64,000 nt of DNA. Source: Theropithecus gelada. Taxonomy: Eukaryota; Chordata; Mammalia; Primates; Cercopithecidae. The notes beneath the pieces were generated by a model. The model saw nothing but the letters and a program-made list of their open reading frames with translations, was not told where the DNA came from and searched no databases. A program made the translations under genes and the position numbers. Position 1 is the first letter of the stretch. Each line of letters begins with the position of its first letter. Location of the stretch: NCBI RefSeq assembly GCF_003255815.1, contig NC_037668.1, forward strand, positions 10,862,542 through 10,926,541. Direction: 5' to 3'. Below, in pieces: positions 34,391 to 44,690 of this stretch.

Positions 34391-35506
34391 TTATGTCTGT
34401 AACATAGAGTTAATAAATTGGGAAACAGATGCGTTTTTATCAAGAGTTCATAAAAACACAAAACAAAAAGTTTTTCTTATAATGTTTACTGAAAATTCTG
34501 TATACAAAAATATTTTGTGGTTGAAAAAACTGTGTGTATAAAAATACATGGGAGGAAATATACTAAAATATTAATGGCATATAGAATAAAAGAACAACGA
34601 TTTTTAAATTTCTTTATGTGAATTCCTGCATTTTTTATTAAAATGTGTTATTTATAATGGAAAACATTAAATGATTTTAAATTTTCTGTAATATAATATT
34701 ATAGCAATTACTATTAGGAATAACTGTAAATCAGATACTCCGAAGAGATTGCAAAGAGGGGAAAGGGAACAAGATAAGTAATAAATTAGGATTAAATAGC
34801 TTTTGGAGAAAAAGCAATAGACAGTGGGTATTTTCACCTAGGAACCCCATGTGAACGTCAGCAATTGTTCATTTAAGGGGACTGGGGACCTTGAGAGGTA
34901 CTAAAGCCTGCACAAGGTAGCCCCAGTGTGAGGTCACCATTCATGAGGCTAGAGGTATATAACTCATTGTGTGAAGGACGATATTGGGATTATTTGCCTC
35001 TGTGAATGTAGTATTGGGTAAAGGAAGGAAATGTTTCTTTCTGAAAAGATGTCAAAGTTATACTACAGCAACCACAGCAAACATCCAAATATACATTTGT
35101 ATACTAGTTTTCAGGTTTAATACTCTGTGGGTTATTTTTATCCTATAAGCTAATTACCTAAAGTATGTATAGTTAAAGTCCTGCCCAGGGAACTGTGGAG
35201 TCTTGTGTACTTGCAGTTCGAAAAAAACGTGAGCTTTCAATGATATTGCACAATGGCTTTGGGCTCATGAATCTACATTCACTGATATTTAACTACACTG
35301 CAGATCACTGTGAAGTGTTTATCTTTTCTCCTACTTTCTTCTTGAGGAGGTAAACAATGTACTATTTGGTTCAGCTAATTCTTTCAATATCAATGTAGTC
35401 TTCTTTTTTCTGCTATATAATCTATTTAGAAAAGTTTCCTACTTAATATGTCCACCATCCCCCAACATTCTCCAAAACAATTTTCAAATGTTGCCTAGAG
35501 AAATCT
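34391..35506. other. Stretch without recognised genes
   Basis: About 1.1 kb, AT-rich, with no family signature, no strong frame and no RNA gene seen. Confidence 0.45.
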
Positions 35507-36260
35507 CATTCATTCATTCATTCGTTCAACATTTATTGAAGACCTGCATATTAAGCAATTTACAAGACCCAGTGACACAAAGACTAAAAAGACCCAGTTA
35601 CTCACCTTGAGAGCATATAGATTAAGATGATGATGGATAAAATAAGAGAGTAACTAAAAAATTTAGAATCAGCAACAACAAAAACACATTCTCAGTAGAG
35701 TATGGTAAGTGAATGTAAAAGTACAGGATGCTTTGGAAACGTGGAAGTAAGAAATCTAATTATAACTATAGGGGTGAGGGAAGACACTTGGGAAATGATG
35801 CCCTAGCAGAGAATGAATGACTAATAAGGATTTAGTGAGATGTATGAGGAGTAGGGGGGAAGGAAGGTGTTGAGAGCAGAGAACTAACAACACAGAGGTG
35901 TAAAAAAGCATAATTTGTTTGGGACACTGCAAATAGTAATTCAAGATATAGAAGAGGAAGTGACAGGCCATCCATCTAGAAAAGTTGATGTGACAAGATT
36001 ATGCAGGGTTGTGTATGACAAGATTATGCAGGGTTGTGTGTGACAAGCTGGGTAGAAGACTTTTAACTTGAAAATCATGGAAGGTTACCAAAGAATTTTA
36101 AGCTAGGGAGAAATCATGAAGATGAAGAAATGAAGACACAAATGAAAATAAAGGCACTAGTACTGTGATGCAGGCCTAGAGCAAACCTCTAGTCAGACGT
36201 TGATATTAAAGTTTAAGGAGGTAAAGGGATGTGTTAAGGTTAGTAGGGAGCAGATCCAGA
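35507..36260 (-). mobile_element. L2 LINE relic, antisense, 3' end and upstream
   Basis: It begins CATTCATTCATTCATTCGTT with 'caacatttattgaagacctgcat', the antisense L2 3' terminus. It continues through 'gaggaagtgacaggcc', 'acttttaacttgaaaatcatggaaggttacc' and 'aagctagggagaaatcatgaagatg' in L2 antisense order. A 25-bp tandem duplication lies inside it. Confidence 0.6.
35991..36048. repeat. 25-bp tandem duplication, 2.3 units
   Basis: TGACAAGATTATGCAGGGTT plus GTGTA/GTGTG occurs twice back to back, with one base different, and a partial third start (TGACAAGC). Confidence 0.93.
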
Positions 36261-36285
36261 AGAAAGAAAATATATCCCTGGAACT

Positions 36286-36342
36286 GGGGTTCGGTGAAGC
36301 AACACATGTCTCCTATTGTGTTCCAACTTCATGATAAGTCCT
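36286..36342. repeat. Upstream copy of a 55-bp direct repeat flanking the HDLBP retrocopy
   Basis: The text from GGGGTTCGGTGAAGCAACAC to 'cttcatgataagt' recurs, with about 8 differences, at 37633-37686. Another 23 bp of it occurs at 37586. Confidence 0.9.
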
Positions 36343-36428
36343 TTCTTGATCAGAAGATGTGAGTAATGAGCCTTCCTTATCCTACATTTACTCCAAGTCT
36401 ACTTGTAGCAGAAAAATTAATAATATAA

Positions 36429-37545
36429 AAATGAAAGAGCTGCAGGCAGGACAGGAGGACTGGGATTTAATGAGTTTTAAGTGGAGTGTCATTATAGACT
36501 CCAAATGCCATCCCAAGATTATTGGGACAGATGGGGCAGTGATTACCCAAATCTGCTTGGAGCATGACATGAACATCCAGTTTCCCGTTGAGGATGAGAG
36601 GAAACATCCCCAGGACCAAATTACCATCACAGAGTACAAAAAGAATACAGAAGCTGTGCAAGGTACTATATTGATTATTATGGATGAACTTGAGCAGATG
36701 GTTTCTGAGGACGTTCCACTGGACATCCCACATCATTGGTACCTGCAGCAAAAATCATGGATCCAAAATCATGGATGAATTCAAGATTGACATTTGTTTC
36801 CCACAGAGAGGAGGCCCCAACCCCAACTGTGGCACTATTATGAGGCTCCCAGAGAACATGGAGAAACCCACTGACCATGTCCTCAACCTAGAGGAGGAAT
36901 ACCTGGCTGATGTGGTGGACAGCAACGTGCTGCAGGTATACATGAAGTCCCCAGTGCATGAGGAGTCCAAGGTGCATCCAGAGGCTTTGTGGTATGGGAC
37001 ACCCCCTGGACCACCAGCAGCAGTAAGAAGGCTCCTGACATGAACAGCTATGAGAAATTTCCCAATTTCAGGGCTCAGGTGGCCCCCAAGACCCTCTCTT
37101 GGAGCCCTAAATGATAACAATAAAAAACCAGAAACATCTTCAGCCTGCTGATGTAAACCCCGTCACACAATGGTTTGTCTCAATCTGACCTAGTAGCTGG
37201 ACTTTCTATAAATTATTGACGCTCTCCCTGCTTCTCAAGGTCTCACAGTGAAACCTGGCATTGCCTGGCTCTGTATGTGACTGCTTCTCTGGGGCCTGGT
37301 TGGCATCCAGAGAATGTTCAGGATCTGCTTGCTGATACTTGGCTCTGGGCACTCCACGATGTTAACACTAAACAAAGGTAATTGAGCGTTTTGTAATAAG
37401 ATAACACAGACTGCAGCTTTATGGTCCACCTGGCAGGTCAGTCAGCACTCTGACCTTCATTATGAGAGCTCCTCTTCATTATGAGAAGTGGCTAGGATTC
37501 GACTTCCTGTGTCATGACCTCAGGAAATAAATTTTCTTGACTTTA
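36429..37545 (+). pseudogene. HDLBP: HDLBP (vigilin) processed pseudogene, 3' part with 3' UTR
   Basis: This is a 5'-truncated retrocopy of the mRNA for vigilin, a multi-KH-domain RNA-binding protein of the cytoplasm and ER. It begins in the linker before the penultimate KH domain (KELQAGQED), keeps its core (KCHPKIIGTDGAVITQICLE; the canonical KH GxxG is altered to GTDG) and HPQDQITITEY. The last KH domain follows after a small deletion and frameshift near 36735-36765 (KIDICFPQRG, LNLEEEYLADVVDS). The C-terminus reads AQVAPKTLSWSP with a stop near 37110. A 3' UTR follows to AATAAA at about 37527. There are no introns. The 139-aa and 119-aa plus frames are its two pieces; minus frames over it are shadows. 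Family identity rests on remembered vigilin sequence and is strong. Confidence 0.93.
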
Positions 37546-37722
37546 TAAAAGCCTATACATACATATATATATGCATGTATATATAGGGGTTCAGTGAAGC
37601 AACACATATATATGCATATATATATATATATATGGGTTCAGTGAAGCAACACATGTCTCCTGCCATGCTCCAACTTCAAGATAAGTTGGATATATATATA
37701 CACACATATATATATGAATACA
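37546..37722. repeat. (TA)n-rich tract with two copies of a unique 23-bp word
   Basis: TATATATA/CATATA runs are broken by GGGTTCAGTGAAGCAACACA at about 37587 and again at 37634. The second copy continues for another 30 bp as the downstream member of the 55-bp direct repeat. Confidence 0.85.
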
Positions 37723-38007
37723 AACAATATTGATTTTTCCAATCCGTTAACATGGAATATACTTCTATTGTTTTGTGTCTTCAATTCCTTTTGTCGATGT
37801 TTTATAGTTCTCACTGTAGAGATCTTTCACTTCTCTGGTTAAGTTTACTCCTAGGTATTTTATTTTATTTGTAGCTATTGTAAATGTGCTTACTTTCTTG
37901 GCTTATTTTTCAGATTGTTCACTGTTAGCATATGGAAATGTTACTGATTTTTGTATGTTGATTTTATATCTTGCAACTTTACTGAATTCGTTTATCAATT
38001 CTAATGG
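37723..38007 (-). mobile_element. L1MA-type L1, inverted 5' segment
   Basis: The plus strand reads the antisense of ORF2: 'aacaatattgatttttccaatccg', 'ctcactgtagagatctttcacttctctggtt', 'tttgtagctattgtaaatgtg', 'cttgcaactttactgaattcgtttatcaattctaat'. At about 38008 it switches to sense L1 from a site just downstream of where the inverted segment ends in L1 coordinates, leaving a gap of about 30 nt. Confidence 0.88.
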
Positions 38008-39692
38008 TATTGAAGGCAATCCTTATCAAAATACCAGTGACCTTCTTCAAAAATAGAAAAAAAAATCTTAAAATTTACATGGAATCACATAAGTTTCAGA
38101 ATAGCCCAAACAATCCTGAGCGAAAAGAACAAAGCTGGAAGTATTATATTACCTGACTTCCAATTATACTACAAAGTTATAGTAACCAAAACAATGATAC
38201 CAGCATAAAAACAGACACATAGTTCCATGGCACTGAATAGAAAACTCCAAAATAAGTCTACACATTTACTAAAACCTTATTTTCAACAAAGGCACCAGGA
38301 ATGTACATTAAGGGAAGGATAATCTTTTCAATAAATAATTCTGGAAAAACTGGATATTCATATACAGAAGAATGAAATGAGACCCCTACTTCTTGCCATG
38401 TACAAAAATCAAATCAACTTGATTACAAGACTTAGATGTAAAATTGAAACTATAAAATTACTAGAAGAAAACATTGGGGGAAATGATCCATGACATTGGT
38501 CTGGACAAAAATTTCTTCAATACAAGTTCAAAAGCTTGGGCAACTAAAGAAAAATTAACAAATGGGATTACATCAAGCTGAAAAGCTTCTGCACAGCAAA
38601 GGAAGCAATCAATTAAGTGAAGACAGAATGAGAGAACATATCTGCAAACTACCGATATGACAAGGGATTAATAACCAGGATATATAAGAAGCTCAAACAA
38701 CTCAACAGTAAAAACAAAATAATAACCTCAATCTGATTAAAAATTAGCAAAAGATGTGAATAAACATTTTTTAAAAGAAGACATACAAACGGCCAACAGC
38801 TATATGAAAAAATTGGTCAACGTTGTTAATCATCAAAGTCATGCAAATCAAAGCTACAAGATGTCTCATCCCAGTTTAAATGGCTTTTATCAGAAAGACT
38901 AGTAATAAAGGATGCTCGTAAGGATGTAGAGAAAAGGGAATTCTCCTACACTGTCAATGGGAATGTAAATTAATACAACCACTATGGAGAACAGTATGGA
39001 GGTTTCTCAAAAAACTAAAAATAGAAATATCATATGATCCAGCAATCACATTACTAGTTATATATCCAAAAGGAAATTTGTATATCAAAGAGACATCTGC
39101 ACTCTCATGTTTACTGCAGCACTCTTCACTATAGCCAAAATACGGAATCAACTTCAGTATTCATTAACAGATGAATGGATAAAGAAAATATGGTACATAT
39201 GCACAATGAAATATTATCCAGCCATATAAAAATGAAATCATGTCATTTGCAACATGTAACTTGCGGCCTTTATGTTAAGTGAAATAAGCCAAGCACAGAA
39301 AGACAAATATTGCATGTTCTCACTTATATGTTGGAGCTAAAAAGGTTGACCTCATGGAGATAGAGAATAAGATGATAGTTACCAGAGCCTGGGAAGGGTA
39401 GTGGGAAGGAGGGGATAAAGAAGTGTTGGTTAATGAATATAAAAATACTGTTAGATAGAAGGAATAAGGTCTAGTGTTTGGTAGCACAATAGGGTGACTA
39501 TAGTTATCAATGTCAAAATAACTAAAAGAGTGGCATTGGAACGTTCCTAATACAAAGCAATGATAAATGTTTAGGGTGATGGATATCCCAATTACCCTGA
39601 TTTGATCATTACACATAGTATGCTTATATCAAAATATCCCACATACCCCATAAATATGTGCAGCTATTATGTATCCATAAAAATTAAAAGTA
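38008..39692 (+). mobile_element. L1MA-type L1, sense 3' segment with 3' UTR
   Basis: Sense ORF2 3' portion from 'attgaaggcaatccttatcaaaataccagtgac', through 'agctggaagtattatattacctgacttcc', 'cttctgcacagcaaaggaagcaatca' and 'ggaatgtaaattaatacaaccactatggag', to a 3' UTR ('tcacttatatgttggagctaaaaagg', 'accccataaatatgtgcagctattatgtatcc') and an A-rich tail by 39710. Coding is destroyed by many changes. The minus frames at 38954-39151 and 39320-39616 are antisense. Confidence 0.92.
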
Positions 39693-39710
39693 AAAAAATA
39701 AATAAATACA

Positions 39711-40834
39711 CAAAGGCCAGAAACTTAAGCCATCATTAATGATTTTCCTTATATTTGTGCAACACAGGAATATAGTTATTTAATACAGTTGTTTAAACTG
39801 TAATTTAGACTTCAAAAAGACAAATTGCATTGCAAAAGAGACCTTGCTGGGATTCCTCTCAATCGGAGATTCCATTCCAGAAGAAATCCCCATTCCAGTG
39901 TCACAGTAGGTATCTAGGTGGTCACCACTTGGAAGTTAAAGCAGAGACTTAATCTCTTATTTTATGCTCTTATCTAAACTTCAGTCGGGCCCAGGTCTTA
40001 TTATCTTTCTATCTTCCTCAGGGCCTGACATAGTACCTAGGACCTAGTTTCTTTAAAACAATAATTAGCTGTTGAATAAACAATTCTTTAGAGCTCGCCT
40101 TCACATCTGTCATAAAAGTTTAAGTATACATTATAAATATAATTTTTACTTTGAAATACACTTACTGACTATCACTCTGATGACATTTTTCCCAAAGAAA
40201 ATTGCTCTGAATCTTTGCAGTCTTTCTTCAAATAATGGGTCAGCTTGTGTAACTGCCCCACAGGAGCTTGTGGTGTGCCATCTAGTGACCAATGTGGCCA
40301 ATATATGCACCACACCAAGGATAGTTTGTTATTTTAAATGTACACATTACAGGTCTATTAATATTTGAAATAAAATGCACTTAAATATAATTATGTGCAT
40401 ATTAATATAACGGATGCCTACCACTCATAAAACAAAGATTAAAAGAAATGTTGACTGATGTTGACCTGCTATTTATTGCTCAGCAATCATGTAAAGTGTA
40501 CAAAATTATAACCATTATGTTGATCTTTGTTGTGATTACCAAGAGTTACTTACCACACACCTCTAGCCTGCAAGGTACCACAAGGAATACAAAAGAACAA
40601 AACAAACAAACAAAAAAAACATTGGTGTGGTGCTGTCTCTCCAGGCATGCCACGCACACATTTTAAAAATCACCAGAATTCAAGGCAGCTCATGACAAGT
40701 GACAAAGATTTGATGTATACTTCTCTAAATGCATGATAAAGGGGTTAGGTGCAAAGCTTCACAAGGGTGGAAAAGGCAAACAGTAGAAGAAGACTGTCCT
40801 AAAACAAAGATAGAAAATAGAAGCAATACTCATA
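39711..40834. other. Stretch without recognised genes
   Basis: No family or exon recognised. Two plus frames (98 aa at 40072, 72 aa at 40448) have no motif. A small A/C-rich run lies near 40596-40620. Confidence 0.45.
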
Positions 40835-40960
40835 AAGAAGTAAGATACAGAGACTTGATGCCATGCTAAGAAATTCAGATTTTATACTGTATCCTGTAAG
40901 TAATGAGGACCCCTGAAGGACTTTAAGGAAGAGAACAACTTGATTTAAAAAGCATGTGAG
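40835..40960 (-). mobile_element. L2 LINE relic, antisense
   Basis: 'gacttgatgccatgctaagaaattcagattttatactgtatcctgtaagtaatgagg' is the diverged antisense of a well-known L2 interval ('ggccatgctaaggagtttggactttatcctg'). Confidence 0.7.
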
Positions 40961-42157
40961 CAGGTATGTAAGTTAAGTTATAAGCACAAGTCCTCTCTTA
41001 TAAGAAAAGAAATAGGAGATGATTAGAATGATTTAATCCTAGAACAGCACAAAAGTTTATACACAGTGTAATATATCTAGAGAATATCTGCAATTTATTA
41101 TTGTATAGATAATCAGGAAATAATGTTGATAAACAATGTCATATTTTAAAATTTTTGTAAATATTCATAGAAGCCTATTGCCCTTGCTAGATGAGCAGAA
41201 TAGGGAACAGGCTTGGATAGTTTTGTATCTGGGATGTGTCTACTCTCTTTTCTTTACATGAACTCTCACAGATACAGGGACAGTTTAAAATGTTTACTGG
41301 ATCTTGCTCCTAAAGGTGAAGCTGAAAGGTCCTGCTAAACGATTGAAGAGTTCATGTGGGGTGAGCTTCACACTAGCAACACAACACTGGTTGCTAGATA
41401 AACACAGGCAAAGGGATCTCACTTCAGTGATTTGCAGCAGTGACGGATGGCAATGGTATTTATAATTTTCCTTCCACCAACTGGCACACATCAAATGACC
41501 CGGCACGATAGAGAAAGAGTATTAGATTCGAATGACAAATAATTACCTGATACTAGTTTAGGTTCTTCTGTAAGGGTTATTATGAGGCTGCAAACAGCCG
41601 GAATGCCTATGACTTTAAATTTTATAATTTATTAAGAAAAGTTGGAAGAAAGTACTATCCTATAGGTTAGCATTCACAAACCTCATAATTTGTGCTGCCA
41701 TTCCTTTCTTCAACCAATAACATTGATTATACTGGAAAACACACACATTTTTTTTCTAAAAGTTCTTTTATACTACTAGGGACTATTTGTTTTTTGGGGG
41801 GGTTTTTTGTTTGTTTGTTTGTTTGTTTGTTAACCATACCAGCCTAAACCCAATCATACCTACTCAAAAGACAGTCAAAAGGATCGACAATTCTGAATTC
41901 TTAATATAAAATTTTTTCTTTATATTTTGTCTGGGCTCATAAAACATTGTTTTAGATTCATATTTTAGGTCTAAATTTAAGCAAGTATTAGGGTTCCAGT
42001 CTATGTGACCCAGTTAGCTCCCCCTACCCTCTGCTACAAAACTAGGAAACATTTTTGATTATGATAGTAAAACAGAGAGGAAGCTAAAGTAGAGAGGGCA
42101 GCAAAGGAGATATTTCAATAAATCTTCTTAAAAGGTCAAAAACAATTATATATGTTC

Positions 42158-42191
<34 letters not shown>

Positions 42192-42240
42192 CTAAAGTAG
42201 ATAAGTTTCTCACCAATACACATCAAGATGTGTTTTCTGC
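40961..42240. other. Unassigned stretch with two simple repeats
   Basis: No gene recognised. It has a (GTTT)n run at about 41799-41831 and a (GT)n(AT)n tract at about 42156-42192. The 70-aa minus frame at 41294-41506 has no motif I know. Confidence 0.45.
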
Positions 42241-42330
42241 TCTCTACCCACCTTTCAGTTCCTTCAATGTGCCCTCTTCCATTGAACCTCAGTGCCTTTG
42301 CACTTGCTGTGCCCCTTACTGAAATGCTCC
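42241..42330 (+). mobile_element. L2 LINE relic, sense
   Basis: 'cattgaacctcagtgcctttgcacttgctgtgccccttactgaaatgctcc' is the sense version of the conserved L2 3' interval. Confidence 0.65.
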
Positions 42331-42526
42331 AAAATCGAGAACTTTTTAAGTACCAGCATTACACTCAAAGGAAATGTTCAGTGGAGCATTTCAGACCTTG
42401 CATTTTTGGATTGGGGATGCTTAACCAGTTAGTATAAGGCAAACATCTCCAAACTTGAAAAACATCTGAAATTCAAAAAACTTCTTTTTCCAAGAATTTC
42501 ATATAAGGAGTATTTAACCTGTATGT
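42331..42526. mobile_element. Tigger-family non-autonomous DNA transposon relic
   Basis: 'gaactttttaagtaccagcattacactcaaaggaaatg', 'gcatttttggattggggatgcttaaccag' and the right end 'catataaggagtatttaacctgta' match the 'ggattagggatgctcaacc' and 'ggataagggatactcaacctgta' ends of a Tigger-type MITE. The exact name is unresolved. Confidence 0.65.
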
Positions 42527-42544
42527 ACATATGTAAATATTCAA

Positions 42545-42594
42545 CTACACACACTCACAAACACACATACACACATACACACACACACAGACAC
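42545..42594. repeat. (CA)n microsatellite, imperfect
   Basis: CACACAC, CATACAC and CAGACAC words over about 50 bp, next to the Tigger-type relic. Confidence 0.9.
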
Positions 42595-42599
42595 TTCTT

Positions 42600-43276
42600 T
42601 AACAGAATTTGAAGCTTGCTTATGTTTCCATAATGTATGTATGAAAATGGCAAGGAAGGTCAGAACCATCCACTGATAGGGAATTAACATCCTTTTTCAT
42701 AGGCTTGGCTTCTTCACATTAGGAAAAAAAAAAGAACTACTACATTTAAAAGGAATGTGTTTTCTCCCTACATCTAATGTTGGCAATGAAGAAGTCCTGT
42801 TCTGTTATTCACTTTGTCATGAAAGCATGAAATAATGAATGCTAGATGAACTCTGTGAGTCATTTGACCACTTACAGCAAAATTACTTGTGAAGCGTGTG
42901 TAAATAACTATGTAAACAAATAAACATTGACTATGCCCTTAGGAAGAAATATACCTTTCCATACTTTAACCTGCCAAGATAATCCCAACACTATGGTATG
43001 CAACAATCACAAAGTTTCTAAATTCTATATTTTTAGTAAATAGTTTGACATATATGCAGTGAGATGCTCCCAATCCTACTAGTAGTTTAAAAGGAAAATA
43101 ATAGGTAAGCTTGAGTGAACATCTAACCATGGCCATTGTAACAAAGCCATTTGATTACTTTCTACTAGTCTTCACATAAACTTCCAAAGTTATGTCATCA
43201 CCCCTTAGCTAATCAACCTCAACCCTTTGTAAAGTTTGCAACTTTCCATCAACTTTGCCGAGATATAAGGCACATT
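42600..43276. other. Stretch without recognised genes
   Basis: About 680 bp of AT-rich sequence with no family signature or meaningful frame. Confidence 0.45.
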
Positions 43277-43285
43277 AACAATATC

Positions 43286-43318
<33 letters not shown>

Positions 43319-43331
43319 TGTGTGTGTGTGG
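43286..43331. repeat. (GT)n microsatellite at the Alu tail
   Basis: (GT)12, TATG, (TG)8 or so. It lies between the left target duplication of the adjacent antisense Alu and the Alu body, where an antisense Alu should have poly(T). Confidence 0.95.
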
Positions 43332-43598
43332 ACAAGGTCTTGCTCTGTCATTCAGGCTGAGGTGCAGTGGTGCTATCTTGGTTCACCTCCCAGTTTCAAG
43401 TAATTTTCGTGCTTCAGCCTCCCAAGCAGCTGGGATTACAGAAGTGCACCACCACACCTGGCTAGTTTTTGTATTTTTTGTAGAGACAGGGCTTCACCAT
43501 GTTGGCCAGGCTGGTCTCAAACTCCTGGCCACAAGTGATCTGCCCGCCTTGGCCTCCCAAAGTGCCGGGATTGAGGGTATGAGCCACCGTGCTTGCCC
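43332..43598 (-). mobile_element. Alu SINE, antisense
   Basis: 'acaaggtcttgctctgtcattcaggctgaggtgcag' through 'gagccaccgtgcttgccc'. A small internal deletion removes part of the 'ctcactgcaacctcc' stretch. Flanks AACAATATC at 43277-43285 and AACAGTATC at 43599-43607 are the likely target duplication. The 107-aa plus frame is microsatellite plus Alu readthrough. Confidence 0.95.
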
Positions 43599-43609
43599 AA
43601 CAGTATCTT

Positions 43610-43900
43610 GATTAGGAGTAACATCAGAAAAATCATCTAGTAAGAAGTCCTAGCCCTTGTCCCTCTACCAAAACACTGATATAACGACAATATTCAGATG
43701 AGAGCACTGATATGAGAAATACAGAATCCAGTTAATAAATGGAAGCATTCCAGATGAGCAAAAAGCTTAGAGAAAAAATGTGCCAATACAGGTAAGAAGA
43801 GCAAATTTACTTTGCGCACATCATGCCCTCCTCCAAGTTAGCAAGCTCAAATCCAAGGAGCTTGGAATGACCCATGACTTCTCCCACAGCGGGGAAAGAG
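43610..43900. other. Short unassigned stretch
   Basis: Nothing recognised. It may be the start of the L1M 5' region that is clearer from about 43900. Confidence 0.4.
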
Positions 43901-44690
43901 AGCGGTCTCCTGGCTTTTTGGTGCACTCCTAAAGGGGCCTATTTCCGTTTTGCCTCATACTGTGCACTAAAAGATCAATGAAACTGGGGTGCCTCAGACA
44001 ACAAGGAGCAAAGGAGAAGGAACATTCCTCTACACATGTCACTGCTCTGCTAGACTGGAAAAAGGCACAGAATCAAGTTTTTTTGTTTTTGTTTTTGTTT
44101 TTGTTTTTGTTTCTGTTTCCAGGAAGGAAGAAGAGAAACAAAGTGTGCCTTGTTCCCAGTGTTTCAGTGTATTTCCCCATGGAGTCAGTCTCTCTCTCAC
44201 CTCATACCAAGCACTGAAGTGCTAGCAGAGTGTGGACTGTTTCCTGGAACAGATAGGGAAAAAGGAAAAGGGGCAGCCATCCTTCTACAACTAACACTGC
44301 TCTGAGAGACTGGTAAAAGGCACAGATTCTTCAAATGCACAGACGCCAATACAATAATTCAAGAAATGTGAAGAATCAAGAAAACATGCCACAATAAGGG
44401 AATAAAATAAATCTTCAGTAACCATCCTGAAATAGAGATTCATAAATTACTTGACAAAGAATTCCTATTAACTGTATTAAAGAAAGTTAGTGAGTTACAA
44501 GAGACCACTGATATAAAACTAAACAAAATGAAGAAAACAATGCTTGAACAAAATAAGAATGAAGAGATAGAAAAGATAAAAAGTTAAACAAAAATACCAA
44601 AGGTGAAGAATACAATAGTGGAACAGAAAAATTCACTAGAGAGTTTCAATAGCAGACTTGATCAAGCAGAAGAAAGAATGCAATGATATG
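43900..44690 (+). mobile_element. Old L1 (L1M-type), sense: probable 5' UTR and ORF1 5' part
   Basis: From about 44340 the plus strand follows an old L1 ORF1: 'gacaaagaattcctattaactgtattaaagaaagttagtgagttacaagagac', 'ggtgaagaatacaatagtgg', 'gagagtttcaatagcagacttgatcaagcagaagaaagaatg'. Upstream, 43920-44340 is probably its 5' UTR and contains two imperfect copies of a roughly 250-bp unit, plus a (GTTTTT)n run at 44078-44117. The two 78-79-aa frames there are repeat readthrough. Confidence 0.6.

Noticed and set aside
36388..37120. Minus-strand frames of 66-121 aa
   Set aside because: Shadows of the HDLBP retrocopy; the plus strand gives the recognisable protein.
36286..37686. Short direct repeats as a CRISPR array
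   Set aside because: Only two or three unequal copies, 47 bp to 1.3 kb apart, in vertebrate DNA around a retrocopy.
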